This document shows, piece by piece, positions 26,499 through 35,061 of a stretch of DNA of 50,324 nucleotides (the first letter of the stretch is position 1; each line of letters opens with the position of its first letter). The stretch is from Geitlerinema sp. PCC 9228. GTDB lineage: Bacteria; Cyanobacteriota; Cyanobacteriia; Cyanobacteriales; PCC-9228. Where the stretch lies: assembly GCF_001870905.1 (NCBI RefSeq), contig NZ_LNDC01000173.1:1-50324 (forward strand), read 5' to 3'. The translations under genes were made by a program, and so were the position numbers. The notes beneath the pieces were generated by a model. That model saw only the letters and a list, made by a program, of their open reading frames with translations. It did no database searches and was not told the origin of the DNA.

Positions 26499-27000
26499 CT
26501 AGCGACCCAACAAATTAGGAATATCCTGACAGCCGCCGGGAATGGTTTTCCTAGTTTTTTCACCGCCGAAAGCGCAGCAATAATACCGTTGAGCTGCCGA
26601 TAAATTCTGGACGCCTGTTAAATCAGCATTTTCCACCACTGCCCCCGTGCAGTTCCCGCTTTGGTAGTTGGGAGCATCTGTGCGAGTGCGGGGAGTAGCA
26701 TGTTCTGGGGAACCGTAGAATAGGCGAGTGCTGTTTAAAGACCCCCAACCAAGCCAACCAGATGCCCAGTTGTGGCGCTGCGGTAAATCCCACCAACATG
26801 AGCAGCAAAGCCCCTGCGATCGCAACGAGTTGGCTGCGCTGCCATACATTTTGCCAGGATCGGGGGAACCATCCACCGCAGCGAGGTGCCTGATGGGTGG
26901 CGTCGGTTGGTACACTGGGTATGCGATCGCGATCGGTCATGCCGTTATTTTCTATGGTTTCTTGTGGGGATAGAGGCGATCGCTGGGAATCGGAGTTCAT
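26499..27000 (-). pseudogene. Frameshifted membrane protein with pentapeptide-like tail
   Basis: Reading leftward from the ATG at 27000, the first frame encodes a hydrophilic start, a membrane segment (LVAIAGALLLMLVGFTAAPQLGIWLAWLG) and then loses sense. The frame one base away picks up at the same place with SLNSTRLFYGSPEHATPRT, a pentapeptide-like piece (AVVENADLTGVQNLSAAQ) and a cyanobacterial-style ending (GGEKTRKTIPGGCQDIPNLL). The switch falls on a run of five C on the plus strand (26742-26746); removing one base would fuse both parts into one protein of about 166 residues. So this is either a recent frameshift mutation, a homopolymer sequencing error or programmed slippage. Function unknown. 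Confidence 0.7.
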
Positions 27001-27090
27001 AAACCGTTGCTACCGAACGTCATGCGGTTGCAAGTTGCTGGCTACTACCATAGCAGGTTCTCCGAAGCTGGTACGACCAAATCACCCCCA

Positions 27091-27123
27091 AATAAAAAGG
27101 CCAGCTTCTCCCACCAAGCTGGC
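27091..27123 (-). terminator. Rho-independent terminator of the candidate small RNA
   Basis: On the minus strand an 8-bp stem (GCCAGCTT/AAGCTGGC on the plus strand, 27100-27107 with 27116-27123) with an 8-nt loop is followed directly by C then TTTTTATT. The U-tract orientation shows it ends leftward transcription, yet no gene with a clear protein product lies to its right. Confidence 0.75.
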
Positions 27124-27226
27124 TGCCAACATTGCCAAACAGCAATATCTAAAAAACCGATGTCGTCTTTTCCCAGAGAATTCTGCTGTGCGTTCGCAAG
27201 GGAACGGAAGTTCTCTGTCGTTACGA
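27091..27226 (-). ncRNA. Candidate small RNA of about 135 nt
   Basis: On the minus strand a TACAAT -10-like box (plus-strand 27233-27238) is followed by a nested stem-loop. The outer arms are CAGAGAA/TTCTCTG and the inner arms CGTTC/GAACG. A strong terminator with a U-rich tail follows (27100-27123). No credible frame explains these parts, although a 113-codon frame crosses them. The start point near 27226 is inferred from the -10 box, and the -35 is weak. I do not recognise it as 6S RNA, tmRNA, Yfr1 or another family I know. Confidence 0.45.
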
Positions 27227-27563
27227 GGGCTTATTGTAACAGAGAATACACCCTTTTTTTGATAAAACTTCACTTTTTCCAGAAAAGCCAAAAAAACCGC
27301 CATGGCAAGAAACTGAGCTTTGTCGCCCCAGGCAAACGATGGGGAAAAACAAATTTGACCGACGCGATCGGCAAGCAGCAGAGATGGGAACCTATCTTTG
27401 ATGGTGACGGATAGAGTGGGCAAACTATAAACTAATAAAGTACATTGGCATCAAAAGACTTTCAGGACATTCGTTTCCTTTCTACAGTCTTGACAGTTGC
27501 CATTGCTGCAAACCAACCATCGCCTCATCTCATCAGAGGGGCACTGCATTGGGGATAGACACT

Positions 27564-28694
27564 ATGCACCAAACTGCCACCCAAAATCAAGCTTCCCATC
27601 TAAGCGAAAGCCTGCTCGATGTGGAATTACGCAAAGTCTTCAAAGTCTTTAACGGAGAAACCGCCGTTCGTGCCGTCGAACTGAGCGTCCAGCAAGGGGA
27701 ATTTTTTAGTATTTTGGGACCGTCGGGATGCGGCAAAACCACCATCCTGCGTCTCGTTGCCGGTTTTGAAACCCCTTCTGCTGGAGAAGTACTGATTCGC
27801 GGACAAGCAGTCAATCACATACCGCCCTATCGCCGTCCCGTCAATACCGTATTTCAGAGTTACGCACTATTCAACCACATGACCGTGCGAGAGAACGTGG
27901 CCTTCGGCATGCGTATCAAAGGCCACGGCAAGAACGAAATTGAATCAAGGGTGCAGCAGGTTTTGGACTTGGTAAAAATGCAATCCTTTGCCAATCGCTA
28001 TCCCGCCCAGCTTTCGGGAGGGCAGCAGCAACGGGTTGCTTTGGCGAGGGCGCTGGTGAACCGTCCGGCGGTGCTTTTGTTGGACGAACCTCTGGGAGCT
28101 CTAGATATGAAGCTACGCAAAGAAATGCAGATGGAACTGTCCAACTTGCACCGGGAGTTGGGTGTTACCTTCATTATGGTCACCCACGACCAAGAAGAAG
28201 CCCTCAGCCTCTCGGACCGCATTGGGGTCATGCGGGAAGGGAAAATCGAGCAAGTGGGGTCCCCCAGCGAAATTTACGAATACCCGCAAACCTCTTTTGT
28301 GGCTGATTTTATCGGCGAAACCAATCTATTGCAGGGACGGACCCAACACATCGATCGCACCAGCTTGGAAGTGCTCACCGATTCGGGAGTGCCGTTGCTG
28401 GTGCAGTCAGAACAACCCTGGAACGCCGGATACAAACAGCTGGAAGTGGTTGTCAGCGTACGACCGGAAAAAGTGCAATTGAGCCTGTACCCACCGCATG
28501 TGGAGGCAAATTGTTTTGAGGGTCGCCTGCGCAACGTTATGTATATGGGAACCCACGTATACTATGTGGTGAGGTTGAACTCTGGCGACGATATTACCGT
28601 GTGGCAACCCAACACGGTCGGGGAACTGCCAGGGGAAGATACCCCTATTTACGTGTATTGGGCAGCCACCGACTGTATTGCTCTGCCAGCATAA
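27564..28694 (+). CDS. potA: Polyamine-type ABC transporter ATPase PotA
   Basis: ATP-binding subunit (376 residues) of a spermidine/putrescine-type importer. It has Walker A GPSGCGKTT, the Q-loop in VFQSYALFNHMTV, the signature LSGGQQQRVALARAL, Walker B VLLLDEP, the D-loop GALD and the switch His in VTHDQEEAL. A C-terminal TOBE-type domain follows (from about residue 240, including SVRPEKVQLS). It lies first in a four-gene operon with its binding protein and both permeases. The ATG at 27564 is preferred over a TTG 15 bp upstream. Other polyamine/opine-type substrates are possible. Confidence 0.93.
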   Translation: MHQTATQNQASHLSESLLDVELRKVFKVFNGETAVRAVELSVQQGEFFSILGPSGCGKTTILRLVAGFETPSAGEVLIRGQAVNHIPPYRRPVNTVFQSYALFNHMTVRENVAFGMRIKGHGKNEIESRVQQVLDLVKMQSFANRYPAQLSGGQQQRVALARALVNRPAVLLLDEPLGALDMKLRKEMQMELSNLHRELGVTFIMVTHDQEEALSLSDRIGVMREGKIEQVGSPSEIYEYPQTSFVADFIGETNLLQGRTQHIDRTSLEVLTDSGVPLLVQSEQPWNAGYKQLEVVVSVRPEKVQLSLYPPHVEANCFEGRLRNVMYMGTHVYYVVRLNSGDDITVWQPNTVGELPGEDTPIYVYWAATDCIALPA

Positions 28695-28884
28695 CATCCA
28701 AGCACTGGTCTGGGATGGATGGATTTTGAGAATCTCATGGGCGAGCCAATTTCGCTCTTTCTTTGCCAACGGGAATGCTGGAAGCCATATCCATTGTCCC
28801 TTGCGTTCTTCTTTTCCTGTAGCGATCGCTATAGGCCATATTCGACGATCTGCGAATTTTTGCAACCGAAGCCAAGAGCAAGCC

Positions 28885-30003
28885 GTGCCTGACAATTCCT
28901 ACCTTCCATTGCGCAAACGCCCCAATCGGCGTCAATTTTTGAAAACTTCGGCCGCCGCTTTATCGGGTTTGGCCCTATCCAGTTGCGGTTGGCGATTGGC
29001 TCAAGTGCGACCCAATCAAAGCCGAGATAGCGACAAACTGTATATTTACACCTGGGCAGGCTACACGGACGATGCCCTGTTGGAGGAGTTTACCGCACGC
29101 ACTGGGGTTGAGGTGGTGGTGGATGTCTTCTCCGACAATGAGTCCATGCTGGCAAGGATTCAAGCCTCTGGCGGTGGTGGCTACAGCATCATTTATCCAT
29201 CGGATTACATGGTGGAGAAAATGATTAACCTGGATTTGCTCCAGGAGTTGGACCGCGCTCGCCTGCCGGATTTGGACAATTTATTTCCCCGCTTTCAAGA
29301 CCCCAGTTACGACCCAGGCAACCGCCACAGCGTGCCCATCAGTTGGGGGACCAGCGGTTTTGTTTACAATAAATCCAAAGTACAACCGGCCCCCCAGGAT
29401 TGGAGTTATGTTTGGCAGTACAAGGAGGAGCTAGAACGGCAATTTACCCTGGTCAACGATGTGCGGGAGGTCATGGGGGCTACCCTGCGCATGTTGGGAT
29501 ATTCTTACAATTCCACCGACCCAGAAGCGATCGAACAAGCTTACGAAAAATTGCTGGAATTAAAACCTGCGATCGCTTCTTTTGACTCGGATAGCTGGCG
29601 TCCGCGGGTCTTGCGGGGCAGTTTGTCCCTGGCGATGTGCTACTCTTCCGATGCCAACGAAGTCATGAAGGAAGACCCCACCCTCGACTACGTACTTCCC
29701 GCCAGCGGTTCTTCCTTGTGGACGGATACCTTGGTCATTCCCAAATTTGCTCCCAATCCCGAGGCTGCCTACCAGTGGATTGACTTCATGCTGCAGCCGG
29801 AAATCACCGCCGAAATTGTGAAGCGGTTGAGCTTTGCCACCCCCAACAAGGAAGCCTACAAACTGCTTCCCCCAGAAATCCAACAAAATAATGCCCTGTT
29901 TCCCCCAGAATCAGCTTTGGCGCGCACGGAAACCATTAGCCCCCTGCCGCCTGACATTTTGGAACTGTACGATAAATATTGGACGCGATTGAGTAGTGGC
30001 TAA
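28885..30003 (+). CDS. potD: Polyamine-type ABC transporter binding lipoprotein PotD
   Basis: Extracytoplasmic receptor of the operon, about 372 residues. I start it at the GTG at 28885. The 69 upstream codons in the same frame partly overlap potA and are not conserved in character. The N-terminus then shows a twin-arginine pattern (RRQFLK) followed by a hydrophobic stretch ending in the lipobox ALSSC (Cys34), so it looks like a Tat-exported lipoprotein. PotD features include LYIYTWAGYTDDALLEEF, YSIIYPSDYMVEKMI, WGTSGFVYNKSKV, YVLPASGSSLWTDTLVIPKFAPNPEAAYQWIDFML. Sequence does not settle which polyamine binds. Confidence 0.92.
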   Translation: MPDNSYLPLRKRPNRRQFLKTSAAALSGLALSSCGWRLAQVRPNQSRDSDKLYIYTWAGYTDDALLEEFTARTGVEVVVDVFSDNESMLARIQASGGGGYSIIYPSDYMVEKMINLDLLQELDRARLPDLDNLFPRFQDPSYDPGNRHSVPISWGTSGFVYNKSKVQPAPQDWSYVWQYKEELERQFTLVNDVREVMGATLRMLGYSYNSTDPEAIEQAYEKLLELKPAIASFDSDSWRPRVLRGSLSLAMCYSSDANEVMKEDPTLDYVLPASGSSLWTDTLVIPKFAPNPEAAYQWIDFMLQPEITAEIVKRLSFATPNKEAYKLLPPEIQQNNALFPPESALARTETISPLPPDILELYDKYWTRLSSG

Positions 30004-30044
30004 CCAACGCTCCCCTTTGATTGCATTGCTTCGGAGGTACTACC

Positions 30045-30971
30045 TTGGCTGTTTCGAGCAAACCAGCTGACCGCAAATCCGATCCAGAACCCACTCCCCC
30101 CACCAAAGCGCGGCATCGTTGGCAGGTAAAATGGTTGGGACCCTTGGTTTTACTAGGTCCCCCGGGATTGTGGCTGCTCTTGCTGTTGGTGTTTCCTACC
30201 CTGGTGATTTTGGAACTGAGTTTGGTTCCAGACATTCGTCCGGGGGATTTGGTCAATCCTTCTGGGTTTGACAATTACCTGCGGGTTTTCAATAGCGTGA
30301 ACCTCAAGGTCATGGGGCAATCTCTAATGTTTGCCACAGGTACCATGCTAATTTGCCTGTTTCTAGGATTTCCCGTGGCCTACAACATTGCTTTGAATTC
30401 TCCCAAACAGTGGCAAAACCTATTGCTGCTAGGCTTTGTGTTGCCCCTATGGACTTCTTCTTTGTTGCGTTCCTATGCCTGGGTAACGATTTTGGAAGGA
30501 CAGACGGGGGTTCTCGATACGCTGTTAACTGGTTTGGGATTGCCTGCTTTGCGGCTGCTCAACCAACCTATGGCGGTGATTATTGGCATGAGCTATAGCT
30601 ATTTGCCTTATATGGTGCTGATTTTATACGCTACGCTAGAAAAGCTGGACCACCGGGTTTTGGAAGCTTCGGCGGATTTGGGGGCGACCCCTTTTCAAAC
30701 CTTCTGGAAAATTACCGTACCCATGTCGTTTAAAGGCATTGCTGCCGGGTCGCTGTTGGTGTTTATTACGGCTTTGGGAGATTTTGTGGACCCGGAACTG
30801 TTGGGTGGCGCTTCCAGTATGACCATTGCTCGTTTGATTTACAATCAGTTTCTCGGTCCTACCCAAAATTGGGGTTTTGGATCGGCGTTGAGCATGGTAT
30901 TGATTTTGCTTGTTAGCATTGCGATCGCGTTATTGCTTCGCTATGGCGATTCCAGACCGCAGAAATCTTAA
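30045..30971 (+). CDS. potB: Polyamine-type ABC transporter permease PotB
   Basis: First inner-membrane permease of the operon, 308 residues, with six predicted membrane segments. Family features are LVFPTLVILELSLVP, LRSYAWVTILEG, the EAA loop LEASADLGATPFQTFWKITVPMSFKGI, and DFVDPELLGG. A TTG start at 30045 is chosen because CGGAGG lies seven bases upstream; an earlier TTG at 30021 overlaps that site. It begins 41 bp after potD and ends 17 bp before potC. Confidence 0.92.
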   Translation: MAVSSKPADRKSDPEPTPPTKARHRWQVKWLGPLVLLGPPGLWLLLLLVFPTLVILELSLVPDIRPGDLVNPSGFDNYLRVFNSVNLKVMGQSLMFATGTMLICLFLGFPVAYNIALNSPKQWQNLLLLGFVLPLWTSSLLRSYAWVTILEGQTGVLDTLLTGLGLPALRLLNQPMAVIIGMSYSYLPYMVLILYATLEKLDHRVLEASADLGATPFQTFWKITVPMSFKGIAAGSLLVFITALGDFVDPELLGGASSMTIARLIYNQFLGPTQNWGFGSALSMVLILLVSIAIALLLRYGDSRPQKS

Positions 30972-30988
30972 ATTAGGATCTTTCAGTT

Positions 30989-31849
30989 ATGACCACGGAA
31001 CCCACAGTACGTTCCCCGTCAGTGGAGGAGGAAGAAGAAGTGGCTGTATCGGATTCCAAGCCTAAATTCCGTCTATCCGCACAATTTTTCTACATGGGAT
31101 TGATGTTCTTTCTCATGTACCTACCCATTGGTGTATTGACGTTTTATAGCTTTAACGATTCGGCTTACAGTGCGGGATGGCAAGGTTTTACCCTCAAGTG
31201 GTACGTCGAGTTAAGTCAGGATTCGCGCATTATTGGTGCTTTGGGCAACAGTTTGGTGGTGGCGTTGGTGTCGGTGGTGGTTTCTGCTGTTTTAGGTACG
31301 CTCATGGCGGTGGGTCTGGCGCGCTATAAGTTTTTGGGAAAAAATCTCTATCTGGGCATTTCCTATCTCCCTCTCATTGTCCCCGATATCGCGATCGCGG
31401 TGGCCACATTGGTCTTTTTGGCGGCCATTGGTATTCCCTTGAGCCTGTGGACCATCATTGGCGCTCACGTGGTCTTTTGCCTCGCCTATATTGCCATTGT
31501 GGTTTCGACCCGTCTGGGAGATTTAGACCCCAACTTGGAAGAAGCTGCCATGGATTTGGGTGCTACTCCCATACAGGCTTTTATCAAAGTCTTGCTGCCC
31601 CAACTTACGCCTGGCATTATTTCCGGCTGCCTGTTGGCTTTTGTTCTGAGTTTGGATGATTTCTTAATTGCTAGTTTTACTGCCGGTACGGGTGCCACTA
31701 CCTTACCTATGGAAATCTTTAGCCGCATCCGTACGGGAGTCAAACCCGATGTGAATGCTTTGAGTGTTATTCTTATTTTGGCATCTGGTTTTATTGCTGC
31801 GGCAGGGGAATACATCCGCTACCGCAGCGAACGGGGCAAAGAATCTTGA
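30989..31849 (+). CDS. potC: Polyamine-type ABC transporter permease PotC
   Basis: Second inner-membrane permease, 286 residues. An acidic N-terminal tail (EEEEEVAVSDS) precedes the first membrane segment. The family signature YLPIGVLTFYSFNDS is present, along with the EAA loop LEEAAMDLGATPIQAFIKVLLPQLTPGI and SLDDFLIASFTAG. It closes the A-D-B-C operon, which therefore contains every subunit of a working importer. No obvious terminator follows before 32022. Confidence 0.92.
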   Translation: MTTEPTVRSPSVEEEEEVAVSDSKPKFRLSAQFFYMGLMFFLMYLPIGVLTFYSFNDSAYSAGWQGFTLKWYVELSQDSRIIGALGNSLVVALVSVVVSAVLGTLMAVGLARYKFLGKNLYLGISYLPLIVPDIAIAVATLVFLAAIGIPLSLWTIIGAHVVFCLAYIAIVVSTRLGDLDPNLEEAAMDLGATPIQAFIKVLLPQLTPGIISGCLLAFVLSLDDFLIASFTAGTGATTLPMEIFSRIRTGVKPDVNALSVILILASGFIAAAGEYIRYRSERGKES

Positions 31850-32021
31850 CATTTTCCCTTCCTTTCACTTCGAGGGGAAAGAGTCACCTTTTCCCTGACT
31901 TCGACCATTTCCTGAAAATTTTCCAATAGACAAGCTGGGCGTTTTTGTAGAGAAACTTAGCAAAGCTTCCCTACCAGGGTAAATGAAATCACCGCATTTC
32001 CAGACCGGCTTCGATAACTCA

Positions 32022-32462
32022 CTATTTTTCTTGGGTAGAAGTTGGTGGCGTTTCGGAAGGAAGCTTGGTTCCTGGTTGTTCTAACAAATACGCACCGCCC
32101 ACGGATAAAACTGCTAACACCAAAAGCAAGATAGTAAGAAATAGAATGTTGCCAGTTTTGGTGAGAGGATGCTGTTTTTTTTCCTGTAGCCGCCTTGGTT
32201 GGTGGCGCTTTTCTTTGCCGGCAAGCAGCACAAAATAGAATCCCCGAGGAAAAAAAGGTACTGTCAAACGCAAATCCACAGGATGTTCCCGGGATGCTCT
32301 AGCGCGATAAGCTTGCTTGAGGGCTTCCAACTGTTCGGGGGTAAAGGTAACGGCGGTTTGAATGGGAATGCGGGCAAAAAAGCGTTGGTAAAAGGGGTCG
32401 TTTTCCGTTCGTTGCTGGTTGTGGGTAAGGTTGCGTTTGCTTGGTGCTTCCATATTTGTCAT
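32022..32462 (-). CDS. Conserved small membrane-anchored protein of unknown function (tandem paralogue 1)
   Basis: A 146-residue protein with no domain I can name. A soluble N-terminal half contains FTPEQLEALKQAY, HPVDLRLTVPFF and GFYFVLLAGKEKR. A basic linker (PRRLQEKKQHPLTKTGN) follows, then one membrane segment (ILFLTILLLVLAVLSVGGAYLL) and a Thr/Pro-rich tail. The gene just upstream (32498-32998) encodes the same pattern, so the two arose by duplication and are probably cotranscribed (35-bp gap). The basic linker before the helix suggests the conserved half stays in the cytoplasm. Confidence 0.75.
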   Translation of the reverse strand: MTNMEAPSKRNLTHNQQRTENDPFYQRFFARIPIQTAVTFTPEQLEALKQAYRARASREHPVDLRLTVPFFPRGFYFVLLAGKEKRHQPRRLQEKKQHPLTKTGNILFLTILLLVLAVLSVGGAYLLEQPGTKLPSETPPTSTQEK

Positions 32463-32497
32463 CTTCCTAATTCTTTACTGAAAAATATAATGATGCT

Positions 32498-32998
32498 TCA
32501 AAACCAAGGATGGTGTTCGCTATCCCAGCATTTGCTCTCTAACTGGCTCCAAGTGCGACCGGTTTTTTCGCATTCTTCTTGGGTAGTCAGCCAAGGAATG
32601 CTGGTGGGGTGGGGGTGGCTCACCGCACGGATGGGAGATTTCAAAAGTGCCAAAATCACCCACATGATGACAATGGGAACTGAGCAAAATCCGAATAAAA
32701 CGGCAATGTTACCTGGTTTCCACACAGGATGCCATTCCCGTTCCTGGCGCAAGCGATCGCGCGATCGCTTTTCCCTGCCTGCTAAAATTACTAAGTAGAA
32801 TTTCAGCCCGACTAGAGAAATGGTGGTACGAATATCGACGGGATGTTGCTGCCATTGGTCATTGCCAAACGCTTGTTTGATGGCTTGCAGCTGTTCGCTA
32901 GTGAAACTGGCAGTTATTTCAGGAGGGAGTTGCTGCAAAATACGACTATTGTAAGTTGGTTGGGATCGAAGGAATTTCATAGCTTTGCTTTTCCTCAA
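32498..32998 (-). CDS. Conserved small membrane-anchored protein of unknown function (tandem paralogue 2)
   Basis: A 166-residue paralogue of the next gene. Shared elements are FTSEQLQAIKQAF, HPVDIRTTISL, KFYLVILAGREKRSRDRLRQE and HPVWKPGNIAVL, followed by one membrane segment (FGFCSVPIVIMWVILALL). The C-terminus differs: it carries two cysteines (EECEKTGRTWSQLESKCWD) that could form a disulfide if outside the membrane. The ATG at 32998 or the one at 32980 (MKFLRSQ) could be the start. Role unknown. Confidence 0.72.
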   Translation of the reverse strand: MRKSKAMKFLRSQPTYNSRILQQLPPEITASFTSEQLQAIKQAFGNDQWQQHPVDIRTTISLVGLKFYLVILAGREKRSRDRLRQEREWHPVWKPGNIAVLFGFCSVPIVIMWVILALLKSPIRAVSHPHPTSIPWLTTQEECEKTGRTWSQLESKCWDSEHHPWF

Positions 32999-33079
32999 TT
33001 GTAGCTATGGAAAATGAGATGATATCGATTGAAATCTAAGTATTGGTAGATGCGATCCCAGAGGGTTGGTTGCTCACTT

Positions 33080-33201
33080 ATACCATTTCCTTAATAGTTT
33101 GCAAGAAACAATAGGGGCATTTTTGTAGGGGCACAACGGGTTGCACCCCTACAAGGAAAATCGGAACATCCCAAAGAATCATTATTTTTCAGAAATAGTA
33201 T
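33080..33201 (-). repeat. MITE-like palindromic repeat, copy B (inverted)
   Basis: A 122-bp copy of the 17437-17554 element in the opposite orientation. Ends are ATACCATTTC and GAAATAGTAT (one mismatch). The centre is GTAGGGG...CCCCTAC and the flanks are TTA on both sides. The interior TCCTTAATAGTTTGCAAGA matches the right end of copy A reversed. It lies upstream of the tandem paralogues. 33202-33794 otherwise holds only a weak 99-codon minus-strand frame (33441-33740) without family support. Confidence 0.85.
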
Positions 33202-33794
33202 TACAAGATGGCAATACGCCCTATCGTCCCTCCTTGCATTTAAACAGCCCTTGCTTCCGCTTGTCAAGCTGACAGTCCCTGGTTTTGGATTTGCGAAAAA
33301 TAGATAGGCCAGGAAACCGATCCGTTCAATACCATGTACTCAACCCTAAGTTGCTATTTTTCCTAGCTCTACTGCCCCTTTAAAAAATTTATGGCTGGGA
33401 TAAATACAACATAAAAAAATTTGGAAGCTGGTCAAACTACTCAAAAATTGCGAAACTTAACGTAGATGCACATTTTTTTCTGTTTCATATAGCAATAGAG
33501 TAGAATTTTTCCCTTGGTACTGCCATCCGTATGACTGCTTAATTTTTGTAAATTTTTTCTCCGCCATTTAGCGGATAATTTGCAACAGCCAGTAACCATC
33601 GCACAAATGGCCAGATCGCCCAACCAAGAGTCATATAAAGCTTCTACCTGCTTTTGCTTTTTGCGATCCCCTTCAAAACACGTACGTGAATTTACGGTTA
33701 GTATTGACTGGTGGTCATAATATAAGTATTTTTTATCCAAAAGCGGCTAACTATATTTTTAAACAATATAAAAATCAAGATAAGGATCGACCAC

Positions 33795-34463
33795 CTACCA
33801 AGGCAAATCCGACTGAGGTTCGCAATCAAATCCTCGTTCCTGCCAGCGTTCCATATTGACTGTACTCAGAGCTTGCAAGCGATCGCATTTTGGTGTATAA
33901 AGCTGGCTAACCACAGCCCACAGCAGGCTACGGGTCACATCCAAAATGGTTTTGAGGGTACTTTCCTGATTGGCGGGAATTCCAATTTCTTTTGCTAAAT
34001 CCACTTCCACCCAGATTCCTTGGGCAGCAAATAAAACCTTAGCCAACCAAGCAGCGCGAGGCAAATGCGTCTCGGAGGTTATAAGTTTAATTTTCCGCGC
34101 TTGCCATTGTTTAATAATAGGAACGGAAAAATAAAAATTATCGAATGTAGATGTGGCACATTTTTCCAGCCATACATTCTCCTTGGGAGCATCAAATAAA
34201 TGAAAAACTTTTACAGTGCAAGGTGGGTCGGAACCTCCTGAAATGAGAATGGGTATAGTACGATTGGATGTTTGCCAATCCCTAGCTAGTTGGGCAACAT
34301 AAACTTCCCGACGAATGCTACCTCCCAAAACCAAGACCGCATCCAACTGGGCGTTGGCAGCTGCCGGCAAAGCCGACAAGTGAAACAACAGGGGAACGCC
34401 AAAAATACTGAAAATGCCCAACAATGCGATCGCAAGCCTACGTATAATTGTCCGTTTCCACAT
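33795..34463 (-). CDS. YdcF/SanA-type (DUF218) membrane-anchored protein
   Basis: A 222-residue protein: a basic N-terminus with one membrane segment (LAIALLGIFSIFGVPLLFHL), then the DUF218 domain beginning LDAVLVLGGSIRREVYVAQLA. It continues with PILISGGSDPP, TFDNFYFSVPIIKQW and KLITSETHLPRAAWLAKVLF. The bacterial family is linked to cell-envelope processes (SanA, ElyC), but the reaction is not established. I prefer the ATG at 34463 (MWKRTIIRRL), which puts positively charged residues before the helix; the frame runs 22 codons further up. It is monocistronic. Confidence 0.82.
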   Translation of the reverse strand: MWKRTIIRRLAIALLGIFSIFGVPLLFHLSALPAAANAQLDAVLVLGGSIRREVYVAQLARDWQTSNRTIPILISGGSDPPCTVKVFHLFDAPKENVWLEKCATSTFDNFYFSVPIIKQWQARKIKLITSETHLPRAAWLAKVLFAAQGIWVEVDLAKEIGIPANQESTLKTILDVTRSLLWAVVSQLYTPKCDRLQALSTVNMERWQERGFDCEPQSDLPW

Positions 34464-35061
34464 AAATATATATCCATTCTTCTTAAAATTATAAACCATG
34501 CTTAGTGTAGAGAAAAACACCACAAGCAAAACTCATAGTCTTCCATGGCTTCCCTGCTAATTTTTTGATTTTACCCTTCTTAACCTGGTAGAAAATATAT
34601 ATTTTATCGAGAAATTAAGAAAACCAGTTGCAGCTTTGGGGGAACAAAAACAACCCAAACACGGTCGTATTTTTTGCCTCGTTAGTAACTGGTTTTCCCT
34701 AACATAAAACCTTCAGGGGAAAACTGGAAGCTATCTCGGCCAATAAAACCAATCATACTATCGATTTAGCTGCCTGGTACCTACCAAGCGATCGCAGAGC
34801 AGTTGGGAGCTTCGACAATATGTTAAAATTTATTAAGCAAGCCGACCCACCTAGGATCGGACATTACACAATTCAACGAAACAACCGACAAAATTTAGCG
34901 GATTTTAGCGATTGTTCGTTGGATAGCGGGGACTAGAATAGAAGTAATGGAAGCTGCAATCGGCAATGTAGTTCCTTCAAGCGAACATAAAGCCCTATGC
35001 AACGGCCAAAAAGGTACCCGCTCCTCCCTGTTGAAACATCTTATTCAAAACGGAACCTGCC
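34464..35061. other. Intergenic region with overlapping inverted repeats
   Basis: About 600 bp between divergent genes with no coding frame. GAAAACCAGTT (34619-34629) pairs perfectly with AACTGGTTTTC (34687-34697). The right arm can instead pair with AGGGGAAAAC (34715-34724), giving two mutually exclusive hairpins on one strand. No aptamer family is recognised. The coq4-like gene begins over 300 bp further right. Confidence 0.4.

Noticed and set aside
27082-27423. 113-codon minus-strand frame
   Set aside because: It contains the promoter-like box, stem-loops and terminator proposed for a small RNA, and the translation shows no conserved pattern.
33441-33740. 99-codon minus-strand frame
   Set aside because: Lys/Tyr/Cys-rich AT-biased translation with no domain and no neighbours to support it.
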